64,000 nucleotides of DNA. It comes from Hydractinia symbiolongicarpus. Taxonomy: Eukaryota > Cnidaria > Hydrozoa > Anthoathecata > Hydractiniidae. The stretch's first letter is position 1; each line of letters begins with the position of its first letter. This document shows positions 33,009-45,623 of this stretch, piece after piece. The translations under genes were made by a program, and so were the position numbers. The stretch lies in assembly GCF_029227915.1 (NCBI RefSeq), contig NC_079878.1:20363501-20427500 (forward strand). Direction: 5' to 3'. The notes under the pieces are model-generated. The model saw only the letters and a program-made list of their open reading frames with translations, was not told where the DNA came from and did not search any database.

Positions 33009-33740
33009 ATGCCTTCCTCATGTCCTTCAAACCGTCCTCATGAGGAATACTGAGATAAAGTCCCACAACATCAATAGTACAGAAAATGGCATCGTGAGGC
33101 AGAGGTGGCAAATCTCTCAATTTACATAAAAAGTCATTCGTATCTTTGATGTAAGATTTAACTTTCCTAGAAAGAGGCTGTAGGTGAAAGTCAAGAAAAG
33201 AAGAAATTCTCTCTGTCAAATATCCACAGTTTGATATAACTGGCCTACCTGGAACAGAAGATAAACGTTTGTGTATTTTAGGTAATAAATAAAACCTACC
33301 TAACCGGGGTTATTTGACCATAAGATATTGAAGTGTCTTATCATCAATTTCCCTTTTAGCCTTTAGACTTGTAAGTGCATTAGAAATCAGTTTCTGCAGG
33401 CCAGGTAGAGGATCTTGGCTTCACTTTTCGTACACGTTCTCATTGAATAATTGACTCCCCGCCTCCTTAAGATAATCTTCCCTATCCCACCCCAGATCCT
33501 TTATCAGCTGGTTTGATAACGATAGACATGTCAGAACGCAGACTTCTAAGCGCTTCTTGTTCTGCTAATGAAAGATTACTATAATTTGATTTCTCAGCTT
33601 TTATAGACCTTAACTTCTCCTCAAGAACAGTTAGATAGATCTCAATAGCAGTATCCACATTTTTGGGAAGAAACTTAAAAGGTAACCTAAAGCATTTAGA
33701 AATTTTTTCACCCTCTTCCTCCGTAAAATGCCAACGCAAC
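33009..33740 (-). pseudogene. Penelope-like element: reverse transcriptase N-terminal half
   Basis: Minus strand, two frames: RWHFTEEEGEKISKCFRLPF to SDMSIVIKPADKGSGVG (the PLE fingers signature IVIKPADKG), then PLSRKVKSYIKDTNDF and FCTIDVVGLYLSIPHEDGL, RT motif A. A frameshift separates the parts near 33480 and an additional stop lies near 33310. The protein is cut at the LINE-A insertion in MRKALDG and resumes at 25953. Confidence 0.75.
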
Positions 33741-34401
33741 CTTGAGCGTCTACCGAATGCTTCTAAGTGTTGTTTTAAATGAGCTCTATCAAGTTCCTTC
33801 GGAGTGGATGAAAATTTAAGCCCTTTGATAAAATTTCGGCGTCTGAAAGTGCTCTTTTAGATAGGTTAAAAACATTAATAGACACAGATTTTCCTGTAAT
33901 ACGTCCATCACTCGAATGGTAGAGAGGTACTGCAGGCAGAGAGGCACTACTGAAGACATTTGTGTATTTATTTATTTATTTTTGCATATCTTTGGCCTAT
34001 TAAATTAGGTTACTACGGTGAGTAATTCTTGTTCCGCTAACTAAGTTTCTTTTGGCAATGTTTTTTATTGTGTAATTAGGCTTTTTATTTTGTAATAAAG
34101 GTTTTTTATTGTATAAAAAGAACTTTTTGTTGAGAAAAATATACATAATTGTATTGTTTTAAACTTTGTAATTATTGTAAAGTAATAAACTGTAACCTTT
34201 TTTATATATATTCTGGAAGGAGACTCTTTTTGTACACCTGACGAAGAAATGATCGAAACGTAACATATTTAATAACAGAATAAGCACAACCGATCCCTGA
34301 CACAGCGCCCAAATTTCTGGCTAATTAGTGTGTATAAATTGTCATACTGCAGTATTTAAATAATAAAATTATATAATAGATGGCTGAAAACTTTTAATGC
34401 C

Positions 34402-36826
34402 ATGCCTGCAGCATTTAATCAACAAAGAACAATAGCGAAAACATGGCGTACTGAAGATTTGGTTGTTGAAGAGCTCCCATTTACTTTTCCCAATAAAGAA
34501 GTTAAGGGCTCATATGTAATTCAAGCAGCTCCATGGGGGTACCTAAAGTCACTTCCTTATCAAATTTTCAACCATCTTGACACTATGAAGGAGTAAGTAC
34601 CATACAAAGTACAACACAAACTACAATAAGGCTACACATGGATAAAATATACATAATATCTGTATAAAACACAGAAATAATATCTACATATATCATTTAT
34701 TACTCTCTATTTCCACAGTAACGATTTAATGGTTGGTCATTAAAAAATGAAATCCACGTCAAGTTGGGTGGGGACCATGGTGGCAAATCATTCAAAATGA
34801 ACTACCAGCTATGCAACACAGCGAAACCAAATAGCAAGGACAACACTGTGGTATTTTCCATGTTTGAAACAAAGGATTACAGACCAAAATTAGTGCTAGC
34901 GTTAGTGGCGATAATGAACTTCTTGGTTCTATATATGGAATTACAGGAGAAAATGGTATGCAACTAATTTATCTTTTTTTTTTTATATTTTTTGTGACTA
35001 ATTTTTGTTTTTACTCTTTCATTTTATTTTAAACAATGGCTGCTATTTTAATACCAATATCTCTGTTATGTGTGGAGATTTATTGCTGCGAAAGTTACTG
35101 GTACTTATTATTTTACAGGAAGACATAACTGCTTGTTTTGCCATAAAACATCACAAGAATTGAAAATTCCTCGACAAGAAAGATTAAGTATAGCACCGCG
35201 TACATTGGAATCATTATCTAATGATCTCCAGAGATTTAATGAGGATGGTGGCGATATAAAGTGGAAAAAGGAGTTTAACAATGTTATATGCGAGAGATCG
35301 TTCAATGTTCCTATTGACCAGGTACATTTTAGTTGATCAATTTACAAGGCTGAAAACCTTATATATGCACTTAGTTACACTTTCTAATATGCATTTTAAT
35401 TTTTAGATAGCATTGCCTGCCTTACATATTTCCCTTGGTACATTTCTGAAATTTTTCAACATGTTGGAATCAGAATGTATCAATCTCGACATCAAATTAG
35501 CTGCCAGTACTGCTGTTTGGAAAATCAACACTAAGATTTTAAGCTTTAACGACTCTATTGCCATTTGCAATAAGATCAAGGATTGTGAGAGAACTGCGAA
35601 AGATTTTGAAGAAAAATTGGCCTTATTCACGAAGCAATTGCACTCAATATCCTGAAAAAACCTGAATTTGAGCATCATATTAAAGATATTTAATATCCAC
35701 GCATTGACTTTCCATAAAGAAAAATGACTGAAAAAGTGAGTACACAATTTAATGCAAGTTAAAGCATTCAGAGAACTTTATAATGTGCATATCCTTCCGT
35801 GCAATCAGTTGTGTCAGTAACTCTTGATGACTATTTTTCTGTGTTTTTTATATTAGATATCTGAAGCAGAAGGACTACGAAAAGAACACAATTTAATGCA
35901 GTCAAGTGGGCCATGTTTTGGAAAACTTGACGATATATTGAAAAAATTAAACGTTGAACGACAAGCCTACCATGGAAAACGTTTTGTGGGCAACCATGTC
36001 CAAAAAATGTTGAAGGTATATACTTTAAATGTCGCAAGTCAAAGAAATCAAGTTATTTCTATTAAAGTAGAGATAACATACATATAAATATACCTGTTGG
36101 ATGTTTGTTTATTGCCAGCTACACAACAAAACATGATCTATAATGAAAAATGCTTATACCAATAAAAAAGGAATATGTTCAACATATATCAACTTATATT
36201 TTTGTAGGATGGTAACATAATACAGCTATGCAATTCCATCCCGAAGCTAGTGTATGACATGGGACATTAGGGAAATGAAATTCACATGGAGTCTGTTGAA
36301 ATTGGCAGAAAGTACAAGCAACTGTTCTCCTGTTGAGCAAAATGTCACAATTAGATGAACAGTAGAAACGATTTTGGCCCACAGTTAATTTCTGAATTAG
36401 GCACAGTTAAAAATATTTTTAACAATAACTGTCTAGTACTGGTAATTATTGACTTTTTCTGACTTTTTGTCACATCACTGCACCAAAGAGCTAATTTTTA
36501 AAATTTATGTACAGAGCAATCTATTGAGAAACTGATGGTCTTCCTGCGTACTAATTGGCCAGATGTTACGATAACGCCAAAGCTACACACGCTAGAGGAC
36601 CATGCTGTAGATTTTATGAGAAAGTGGGGTACTGGCTTTGGATTTTATGGTGAGCAGGGTGCTCGAGAGCATACACCCTACCTTTAACAACTTAATGAGC
36701 GCATACCAACACATGAAGCCAGCAAGCAGACGTGTCGAGGCCATGCTTCGAGAGCACCTCACAAGGATCAACCCCAATGCCCAGAAGTTACGTCCTACAA
36801 TAAGAAAGAGGAAACATGAGGAATAA
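34402..36826 (+). pseudogene. Pseudogene of a multicopy cnidarian family with QGxESxH signature (likely transposon-derived)
   Basis: Several exons with splice signals: 34402-34591 (VEELPFTFPNKEVKGSYVIQ, APWGYLKSLPYQIF), about 34740-34950 (KLGGDHGGKSFKMNYQLC ... LLGSIYGITGENG), 35119-35321 (RHNCLFCHKTSQEL), 35407-35655 (IALPALHISLGTFLKFFNML), 35857-36015, about 36210-36380, and 36515-36826 (DVTITPKLHTLEDHAVDFM, GFGFYGEQGA, then after a one-base shift ESIHPTFNNL). The exon phase between the first two pieces gives a stop, about 20 codons are missing near 34905, and frameshifts occur near 35640 and 36660, so it is dead. The C-terminal signature matches the intact minus gene at 18.3-21.9 kb (GYGILSMQGKESKH). 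Confidence 0.65.
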
Positions 36827-39612
36827 TGAAAGTCGTGTTGTGTAAATATATACTGTTTATATATAATCTATATAGTGTTTATATAAAAGTACTGTTGCAT
36901 AAAGACAGTTTCTGTTATCTTTAATAAGAAAATAGTACCATTTTTGACGTCTCAGAAAGTTCAAATTTAAAAGACGATTCTCGTAATAAAAAAGTGGCAG
37001 CTACAAACCTTAAATGCAGTCTGGTACAACAATCCATCACCTTTAAGAAAATGTAATTTTTGAAGCATAACTTTGCGTACAGAAGGAGAAATCGTCTTCT
37101 TTAATTAGCAGCCAATTCTAGATAGTCAAAACACACACCCCTTTTTTGCTGCTATACAAGAAGAAAGCATGCGATCCAACAAGTCAATTTTGATTTTGTA
37201 AATGGTCCAAGGCCTACCCTATTAAAATAAAATGTATTCTGACAGAGATCTCTATCGCAAAGGCTTAAAAAAAGATTTTTTTTTTTTAGCACAGTAAAAC
37301 TCATAAGTTCGTCGCCGCCATCATGAATTTACCACGCGGAGAAAAAAAAATTCACTACGTGGATTACCGTGTATCACGTATTGGGACTCTGAAAATAAGG
37401 AAGTGACTATTTTCCCGTATTAAAGCAAATGTGAATACTGGCGTATACGAGCATATCCTAATGCATACAGAAGTTAAGGGACTACACGCTTTCTCACAAA
37501 TACGGGATACCCAATTCCGTATTTTCACTTATACCGCATAATGAAATCCGTATTCATATGGATGCGACAAAATAAGAACCGGTACTCTAACTAACACGGG
37601 ATAATAAATGCCGTATTATTATTAATACGACAATAATAAATCCCGTATTACTTTTTATATGGCAACTTCGACTCTAGCTTTTTTCGTCTTGATGATAATT
37701 TAGGACAGCGAGAACAAGCCTTGGAGACAAAGTTGTACAACTACGACATAATATCTGTATTTCAGGAAATACTGACCAATCAGCCTGGGTTCCCCCTTTG
37801 TCTCAGCCTAGTTCATTATGTGTAAATATAACTGATGTATGTGCATGGGTTAAGGATGTATTAACAATCATGAAAGAATAACTTTATTTATTTATATCCG
37901 CTATGTACCATCGTTTTTCTCCCGGTTAAAAATATTAAAAAGAACTTAATAAAGAAAGACCACCGATCCATTAAAATACTCATTAAAACAAGCAAGAACT
38001 GTGCAACAACACTATTCTCAAACTATGAAAAAAAACTGAAGATTGCACCTATCAACAAATATTATAAAACATGTTAAAAATATGCCATTAAAATGGCACT
38101 ATCCGCAGTCTATATTACTATCCTGCTTAACGCATATGTAACATATTAACATATCAAAAAATGTTGTGCAATGTAGTAAAAAAAAGATTTTTTCATTTTA
38201 AGACGTCAATGGTATAGCAATAAAACAAGCGGTATTTTGTACATGTCAATTTGTCACACGACGATGTCAATTTGTCACACGACGGATCATCTTCAAATAA
38301 AATAAGTCTCATATATAACAGACGTTAACTTTAGTGGAAAAACCTGCGTACTTATATATTTCAAAGAAATTTACTTCTAATGTAAAAAAAAACAAATAAA
38401 AATTAATAATAAATATTTACATTTAGAAGTAGATAAAAATATATAAATAGTTGCATATGCTAATATACTTATGCAGCCAAATTTTTATTTTCAATAAATC
38501 AAGCATTTGGCTGCATATTTTCATTATTGTTCAGGTTCTGGTTAACAAATTCCAAACAATGAATGTTAGGTTCCCTTCATGAGGGCTCTCCATAACGCCT
38601 AATAACACCAAGTGCAGTATCACATCTTCTAATTAAATCTGTTGCCAATACTTTCCCGTTTCGAAGAATAAAAAAAAATCATAATGGTAGCTTTTTGGAG
38701 GGTAAACAGAAAAAACAATGAACAATGAACAAAAAAGCAGTTTCCGCTGATGTTTTAATTTTTGAATTGGAAAGATCAAATTCCCACAAGCAATAATCTC
38801 CCTTATTTACATGAAGTTACAGACGAACTAAGAACTAGGATGGCAATAAAAACACCAGTTACTATTTTCAAATTGAAGGGCAAATAGGTTAACAGGCCGG
38901 TGTCACCGGGAAAGAATACTCCCTTAAAAAAGTACTCTCCAGTACTTATTTCCGGAAAATAAGAACTCCCCAGTATATATTTCCTACGTAAAAAGTACTA
39001 CCAACAAGAGTAACATTTGGAAATATATCGTCGGGTGGCATTATTACAAACATTGAAAATTTTTGAAAATAAAGATAAAATTTGAATATTAAAAAATGAG
39101 CTTTTTTCCTATTGAATTTGAAAATGTCATTTTCATGGTAAAAAAGCTTTAAACAACGCTGAATTCGAGAGAGCAATTTATTTTTAACTTTTTTTTTAAT
39201 TTATCTTTCATCAGATCATCAAAAACTCAACATTAAAATCTATTAAAAAACGCCACGTCAATCGTATAAAGCTAAAAAAATATAAAGTATACATAAAGCT
39301 TTACAAATTTTTAAAGTGGGCAAAATATAAGAAAATTATCGGTTTAGCAATGAAACAAAAAGAAAAAAAACAAAGTAAGAAAGACGAACATTCGATATAA
39401 ATTGGATTTCGAGATACTACATACTACGTACTTATATGATAAACTAAATTAGTCCAAGTTAAAAGTCTTAAATTTTTTTTTCTTTTGATAATATATTTGT
39501 TGAAAAAAACCATCAACAAACAAATTTCGGTCTATTCGACCACAAGGAAAAACAAAAGTGAAAGTGTAAAATTAACAAATATCAACATAACAACAAATCA
39601 TATTTCAGACAC
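36827..39612. other. Noncoding stretch with degenerate CCGTATT repeats and a 21-bp duplication
   Basis: No coding pattern was found. Bases 37365-37660 are peppered with CCGTATT and its complement AATACGG. A 21-bp unit TGTCAATTTGTCACACGACG(A/G) is duplicated in tandem at 38244-38285. The rest is AT-rich. Confidence 0.5.
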
Positions 39613-39893
39613 CTAAGGGAAGAGTCTTAGTTTTTGTTCCTCCAAACACGATATAACATGTGCTCGCATTTTGTCCACCACAAATATGACATAAGAGGAT
39701 GACTTTCCTTCTAGAATCTCAGCTGCGAATGTTATCGCAAAAAGCCCACAATTATAGCTATCAAGTTGCCTTTTGCTTCAGTAGAAGATATCACCTCAGT
39801 TCCTAGGAAGTAATTTTTGTATAAAGACTGGATTGCTTTTCTAGAGGAATGTGTTAGAGTATCGTTTAAGCTGTCACAAACTTGAACTTGACT
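39613..39893 (-). pseudogene. Ulp1/SENP-type (C48) cysteine protease fragment
   Basis: On the minus strand, VQVCDSLNDTLTHSSRKAI then, one frameshift later, RQLDSYNCGLFAITFAAEIL and MRAHVISCLEE before a TAG at 39613-39615. The Q...D/N-C-G-L-F-A motif carries the catalytic Cys of Ulp1-like proteases, which process ubiquitin-like modifiers and are often carried by transposable elements. The catalytic His/Asp region upstream is not visible. Confidence 0.55.
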
Positions 39894-40252
39894 GTTGGAA
39901 CAAAAGCTTAAGATCCATAAAATAATTGAAATTTTAGCTATTCTCCTTAATTTCTCCTTATTTCTTTATGTTTTCTGATCGTAACTTTTTTGGAAATGTG
40001 TTTATGGATTGGTCATCACCAGTGAAATAAGACATATTTCTCTTTTACCTGAAATCCTATATTTTTTTATATTTCAGGGCATAATTTATATGTATATTTG
40101 TATATGCATAATTTTCTTATCATAGAACATAGTATGTAACATTAAGATGGAGAACTTAAATTGGTTTTCCCCTTAATTATCCTTATTTTTTTATTTTCTT
40201 ATTCTCGTTTGCAGCAAAATATCCTTAAAAAATGTCAATTTGTCTTCTTAAT

Positions 40253-40489
40253 TCACCTAAATATCCTTACTTTTGTTCTTATTTTATTAGTGGTCACCCT
40301 GTTGTAGAGGTCCAGGCACACCGATGGCAAGACGCTATTCTTTTTTGGTTGGATGATTGCTCGGAATCTCGAACAAGTATTTTTAATGGATTCATAAGCA
40401 GCGACATCATTCTTTATTGATAGCTCTAAAATCATGAGGACTATCAAGGTCAAAATAATTTTTCTGTGCTTTTTGAGGAAATTGTACAA
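40253..40489 (-). CDS. Putative short secreted or membrane-anchored peptide
   Basis: A 78-codon ORF whose N-terminus looks like a signal or anchor: MYNFLKKHRK then a hydrophobic core IILTLIVLMILELSI and a plausible cleavage region around VAAYE. The remainder has two Cys (NTCSRF, PSVCLDL) and ends in a basic tail. No homologue is recognised. It lies directly downstream of the repeat-peptide ORF on the same strand and partly overlaps it. Chance ORF is a real alternative in this AT-rich DNA. Confidence 0.25.
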   Translation of the reverse strand: MYNFLKKHRKIILTLIVLMILELSIKNDVAAYESIKNTCSRFRAIIQPKKNSVLPSVCLDLYNRVTTNKIRTKVRIFR

Positions 40490-40671
40490 TTTTTGGGGTG
40501 TGATGCAAGGTCTTCAGCGGTTGTTGCGGGTTGGCATGCGGGATGATCGGCAGTCGCTGTTGGTTTGCATGCAGGTTGTTCGGCGACCGTTGTTGTTTGT
40601 GATGCAGGATGTTTGGCGGTTGTTGTGATGGGGCATTTCAAACAGTGCGTCACTTTGCAAAAATGCAGCAA
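40450..40671 (-). CDS. ORF encoding four imperfect ~11-residue Thr/Ala/Pro repeats
   Basis: The minus-strand ORF contains TTAKHPASQ, TTTVAEQPACK, PTATADHPACQ and PATTAEDLASH in succession, a 33-bp DNA tandem repeat with substitutions that keep the frame. The segment is less AT-rich than its surroundings. Repeats of this kind occur in mucin-like or secreted proteins, but no signal peptide is visible and no family is recognised. It may be only a decayed minisatellite. Confidence 0.3.
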   Translation of the reverse strand: MLHFCKVTHCLKCPITTTAKHPASQTTTVAEQPACKPTATADHPACQPATTAEDLASHPKNCTISSKSTEKLF

Positions 40672-40836
40672 AATGGTAAATAACTACTCAAGGAGAGGAA
40701 CATTTGGAACAGGTAGAAATAACTATGTGAAATAACTGGAAGACTATAAACAGAATTTATTAAATGTGCTTTCTTCTCGGTAAATTCTATTAGTGATGTA
40801 ATCTGTAACTCCGTAACGTATTTCTCCTTTGCATTT

Positions 40837-43800
40837 TTAATGTGGAAACAGCAACTTGTAAAGGAGATTATATTTCATGTGAAGATTATATCTGAAGCAT
40901 AACTGCCTTAGCTCTTTGCTTACAATTGCAACCCATATACAATTATTATGAATCAATTTATGTTTAAAATGGGAATCAGAATAAAATTTATTTGTAACTT
41001 CATCAATTTTGGTCTGAGTCACTGTTGCATAGTATTCCATTAATAATTTATGAAGTGGTTTCCAATGATGCTCGCCAGAGCTACTAGTGTCAAAATAAGT
41101 AGGTAAAACATGAAACTCCTTTAACATAAAAAAAACATAGTGCATCTAACTCCTTTTTACGCTCTCTCCAATATGTATTGGTGTTTGGTAGGTTTGCGGA
41201 GATACTGATGATCTTTCTTGGAACACTTTCATCCTGTTCTTCAAAGTTTTTGTAATTCCTCAACTGTTAAATGTGCATCATTGAGTTGCTGAGCATCAAC
41301 AAAACTACCTTGAGTAAGTGCTTTTTTACGCAATCCAAGATTTAACAAGTGAAACTTTAAAAATGGGTGCTGTGTAACCTTGTTATCACCTGTAAAATAT
41401 ATATGTTCAACCCAATCAAAATAGTCTAATGAGTGTAATTGCTTAATTGTGATATCGCAAGTTCCATTCACAAATATCTGAGGGTAGGAAATTGTGAAAA
41501 ATCAGGTGTACTTAACTCTCTAATAGGTGTATCTTATTTGTTTTGGTTACAGCAAGTGGAAGCAATATTTCCTTGTTTGATAACTTACTCTAGCATATCT
41601 TGATCATCACCTAAAAACTTTTTTAACATATTTTTAATTTTTTCCTCAAAATTTTGTAGTGCCAAAGGGGTAACTATGCCAGACCATGATGCTATCTCTT
41701 TATTTGGATCTAATTAATCAAACTGGTTTTTTGCAGGACCTTTATCTTGTTCATCACTGTTTGTTTCAGAAAGATGTACCACTGGAATCCCCTCTATCTC
41801 ACTCCTTCCCATTGGCAAAATATCTAATCTATTTTGCTCTATCATGACATCACTATAATATGGATTGGGTGTCACTAAAAAGTACTTTCCATTTAATTTA
41901 ATTCCTGAACAATGGTTAAAACCTTATACTTATTATAACCTGAGACCAGTGAATCTACACCATATGTGGGATAACCAAACACAAGTCCTTTTAATGCTGT
42001 CTCAATTTTTGTACCTGAGACAAAGTATTGTTTACTAGAAGTGTTCTTTTTCTTTAACAAGGATATGCTGATTTCTGATGGTAACAATGGATGTGAGGTT
42101 GCAATCTTCATATTGTGTGGTATAGCAACAGCATGACCTTTTGATGCTAACATACCATATTTTAATGAGTGAACATACATTGCTACCTGAATCTTTCGAA
42201 TCAAGTTTCCATGAAGGTTAACGACTTTAAAAAAAATGGAACCTCTGAGAAATGCATGTTATTATGGTATATAGAATCTAAACAATCAAGGTGTGGTATG
42301 TCAAAAAATATACCAGAAAATTTGGCAGCAAAATTTGACTCTCCTTTTCTCTTTCGTGCAAGAAATATACTATGACAACGGGAACATTTATTATCTGCAA
42401 AGATTTTCCAATTTGAAATTATACGCCCAGTTCTGTGTTGAAACAAATCAGATGGCTCAGTTTCATAAAAAAATGGTCTAGTCTCCTTACAAGTTGCATA
42501 TTTTCACCCTCCTGGAATCTCTCGGTCATGTGATAAACATTTGGGCCACTAATATCTTGACCTACCGATCATTAGTTTTTTTATCATGGGCTTGAATATC
42601 ATTTTTTAATTTTCTTCTCCTAGCCTTTCTTTTTGTTTTGTTCTCATTCACATCACCTGCCAGTACAGAGGCTTTCTTAACATATTGTCTTTAACTTTCG
42701 TCTTCTGGCTTTCCTTTCTTCCTTACTTTCTGTAGAAGACGGATAGTTTATTTGACATTCATGTTTTAGCTTTTCTTCCACTTAATTCATTTCCAAAATA
42801 TTACTTTGTCCAATTGTTTTCAAAACATTCTTTCTTTGTTTACCAGAATCAACATTAGAACCTACAGGAGCACTTGTAATATTATTTCTTTTGTCAGATT
42901 TAGCATTGCTGTTTGCTTTATTATTCTGTACTTCACTTTTAGGTTCGGTTTAACTTCTTATTGGAGATGAAGAAGTAATTTCAAAATAAATTTCCTGTTG
43001 ATTTTCTTTTAATTGTTTTGACGGTGCAAGGACTTTTACCCGATTTACATACTCATTTGTATTTATGGAATTTATAGGATTATAGCTTTTTTCGACAAAC
43101 CGTGGTAAGATGCTGTTTAGTCTTACAATTTTTGATTGACGTTGCCCAGAATTACTCGAAATAACCCTGCCACTAGACTCTAGAAGTTTACATCTGCATA
43201 TGTTCGTTTTATATTATTAGGTTTATCAATTCTGTTTATGAATATTTGTTTTGCCAAGGTACTTCACAGGAAAAGAATAAAGATTGAAAAATTTTGTTTT
43301 CATGGCCCAACAAAATATATCGACCAGTGTATTCGTTTAAATCGGGCGCTATGTCCATAGAAGATAATAATGGCCAAAATATGCTATAAGGATACTTAGG
43401 TGTACTGTCTGCTTTAGTAACACTAATCACTGTATTGAGCATGATTGCAGTTGCATGGATAAATAGTTCATTTGCATGCACACCTAAGTTAAACTGATCA
43501 AAAGTTGACTGATTGGCACTCTCACTTGTGTGTGTTTTGTCCCAGGTTAAAACAAAATCGTCATAACGGTATTGACGCACAAAACTTGATATTTCAACTC
43601 GTAAGTCTTTATGGGTTCCAGCAAAATTTGGTTCAAAATTTTTATAAATTATTTCCAAAACTGCATGATAAAAACATCTCCAGCAGTTAGCCTTTCATAG
43701 TACACATTCAGTCCAATAGATCGTGCCTTAAACACATTTTTTTGCAGCATTCTGACGATGCAAACTTGCAAACGCATTCACAATCGAGATCACCATGATG
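40837..43800 (-). pseudogene. Decayed Helitron with OTU-protease domain
   Basis: Minus-strand pieces in order. OTU domain about 43690-43250: ERLTAGD, FYHAVLEIIYKNFEPNF, DQFNLGVHANELFIHATAIM, GRYILLGHENKIF. A Lys/Arg-rich linker with KCSRCHSIFLARKR lies at 42446-42201. A region KGHAVAIPHNMKIAT ... GTKIETALKGLVFGYP (42204-41893) resembles the DUF6570-like part before the Helitron N domain. Then come DYFDWVEHIYFTGDNKV (41471-41241) and PTYFDTSSSGEHHWKPLHKL (about 41100), resembling the HUH-type rolling-circle nuclease. Numerous frameshifts and stops are present and the helicase is absent. A small deletion in the OTU Cys box removes the catalytic Cys codon. Confidence 0.5.
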
Positions 43801-45623
43801 TCTAATTATTACTGTTAAAAAATATATGAAAGTAAACTTGCATTTCTGGTGCCTAATAAATACACTTTTCCAGACCCTGGACATAGCTAGTATTCTAAGT
43901 TCCTGCTATTAGTTAATTGACTGGAAGACATTAAAAAACATATTTTTCATGGTTACCTCAAGCACCAAAGAATAGTTTAGGTAGCAAGGTACATTAAACC
44001 ACAACATGTAAAAATAAAAATTAGGTCACCCAGACCGTCACAAGTCACTATTCTTCTGTTGCATGAAAAGGATTCCACGTAAATATACCAATGTAAGCTG
44101 ATAATTTAATTTTTTTTAAATCTTTTTATTAATCAGCCGATAAGTACAACACGTTTTGGCGCGTTATAAACGTTCAAATTAAAAAAGTGCACCTTCCAAG
44201 AAAAGGTGCAAGCTTTACAACTCAAAATTTTAAGCGAAAAGAATAACAACAAAAAAGCGGGAAGATTTAAACGCTTATTGATTATTATCAGGACTTGCTA
44301 AAAACTATATGAAAAATTGAAGAAGAAAAATTATTACAATCATTTTGTATGCAAATACAATCCCACATCATGATACAAATATAAATACACCAGAACTAAC
44401 AAGATATGTGTGTTTTTAATTACCTAAAATATGTATTTGGGTTAGGTCTGTAAAATACACGATAATTAAAATTAGCCGATAGCTGTTTGATGATTGCTCA
44501 AGTGATCCTCCTAGTCTTTCGCTTTCGGCAAACGGAAAATCGGAATATAAGGGGGGGGGGGGGTGGTACAAAGCCAACTTATTGGCATTTTTAGCTTACT
44601 TTTATTACAGTTGCTCGATCCAAACTTATGTATTCTAGTAGACAAAAAATAAGCTACCTTTTCGTGAAAAAATATCACTCATATTTCCTTACGCTGATTT
44701 TATATGATTTTTTTTCTATCGAAATTTTGAGAATCTCAATAATTCTCTTGGTATACTCCGCGTAGCAAACGTGCTTCACAATTTCGTTTCTCTCGCGAAG
44801 CTCAATTGCTTCGCAAAAATGGCTAGAGTGTAAACCTTAAAGACTTGTCTCAAAATCCCAAAGGTTATTCTGATATTATTATAAACCATGGTTATCAGGT
44901 CTAATTCATGAAAACAATATTGAATATATCATTAAAACCTTACTCACTAGCATTGTCACTTGTCGTATATGTTACTTAAATGAATTCAGAAAGGGACTCC
45001 AGGTTTTTAAAGTTAGTACTTGTCCACACCTTTTCGCTCCTATGTTAATGACACAGATATCTGAAAGATAAATGAAACATTCATTGCGTCGTCATTAAGG
45101 CCAATATATTAAGAGAAATAATCAAGAAAACTCTAAATTGAGGAAATGATAATGGACTTAGTTAAGGATCTTTTTTCAAAGTAGACACAAAAGAAATTAA
45201 GACTGCTGGTTCTACAGTTGCATTCAGTGTCAACAGAGTTGATGATATTGAAGAAGACACTAAACAATTTAAAAACTCACTACTACTTTGTTTTAATGTT
45301 GGTTTAAAAATGTTCTTTCTCTGCCCCTTGATTAAGATGTCCGATTTTGCTAAGCAAAATATCTTGCCCCCCCCCTCCCCATCCCCTTTTCCTCCCCCAC
45401 CCTATTTTTATCAAAATTATTTCTTACACACTTGTGAAAACCATTTTCTTGATCCATTAAATTCTTCTACTTTAATTCTATTATGCATTTCATTTTAAAT
45501 AGAAAATGTAAACAGAGTATGTGTACGTGACTTAGTTGTTTCGTTTACAGCAAAAGTCCTTTATTATTAATCACACTTTTCATATTGTTGTACAGTTTGC
45601 CACAAAGTGTTGGTTGTTTGAAC
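43801..45623. other. Noncoding stretch with homopolymer runs
   Basis: No gene seen. Notable are a 13-base G run at 44551-44563 and a C-rich tract at 45366-45405. A coding-like stretch without a start (about 45179-45300) is too weak to call. Confidence 0.45.

Larger units (their letters stand above)
24600..34330 (-). mobile_element. Penelope-like element (PLE), outermost of a nested set
   Basis: RT pieces lie at both ends of a 7-kb insertion: the N-terminal half at 33009-33740 and the C-terminal half plus a GIY-YIG domain at 24914-25953, both minus strand. Terminal sequence at 24607-24752 reappears in reverse complement at 33921-34105 (sharing GAGTAATTCTTGTTCCGCTA and GCATATCTT(T/C)GGCCTATTAA), as expected for the long terminal repeats of PLEs, which may be inverted. 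Exact ends were not determined. LINE-A (25964-32998) is inserted in the RT with a 10-bp target duplication. Confidence 0.75.

Noticed and set aside
44551-44563. 13-base G run as a possible G-quadruplex regulator
   Set aside because: A single homopolymer without other G tracts; more likely slippage or a sequencing-prone run.
45310-45498. Proline-rich 62-codon ORF
   Set aside because: The proline run comes from a low-complexity C-rich tract; no other evidence.
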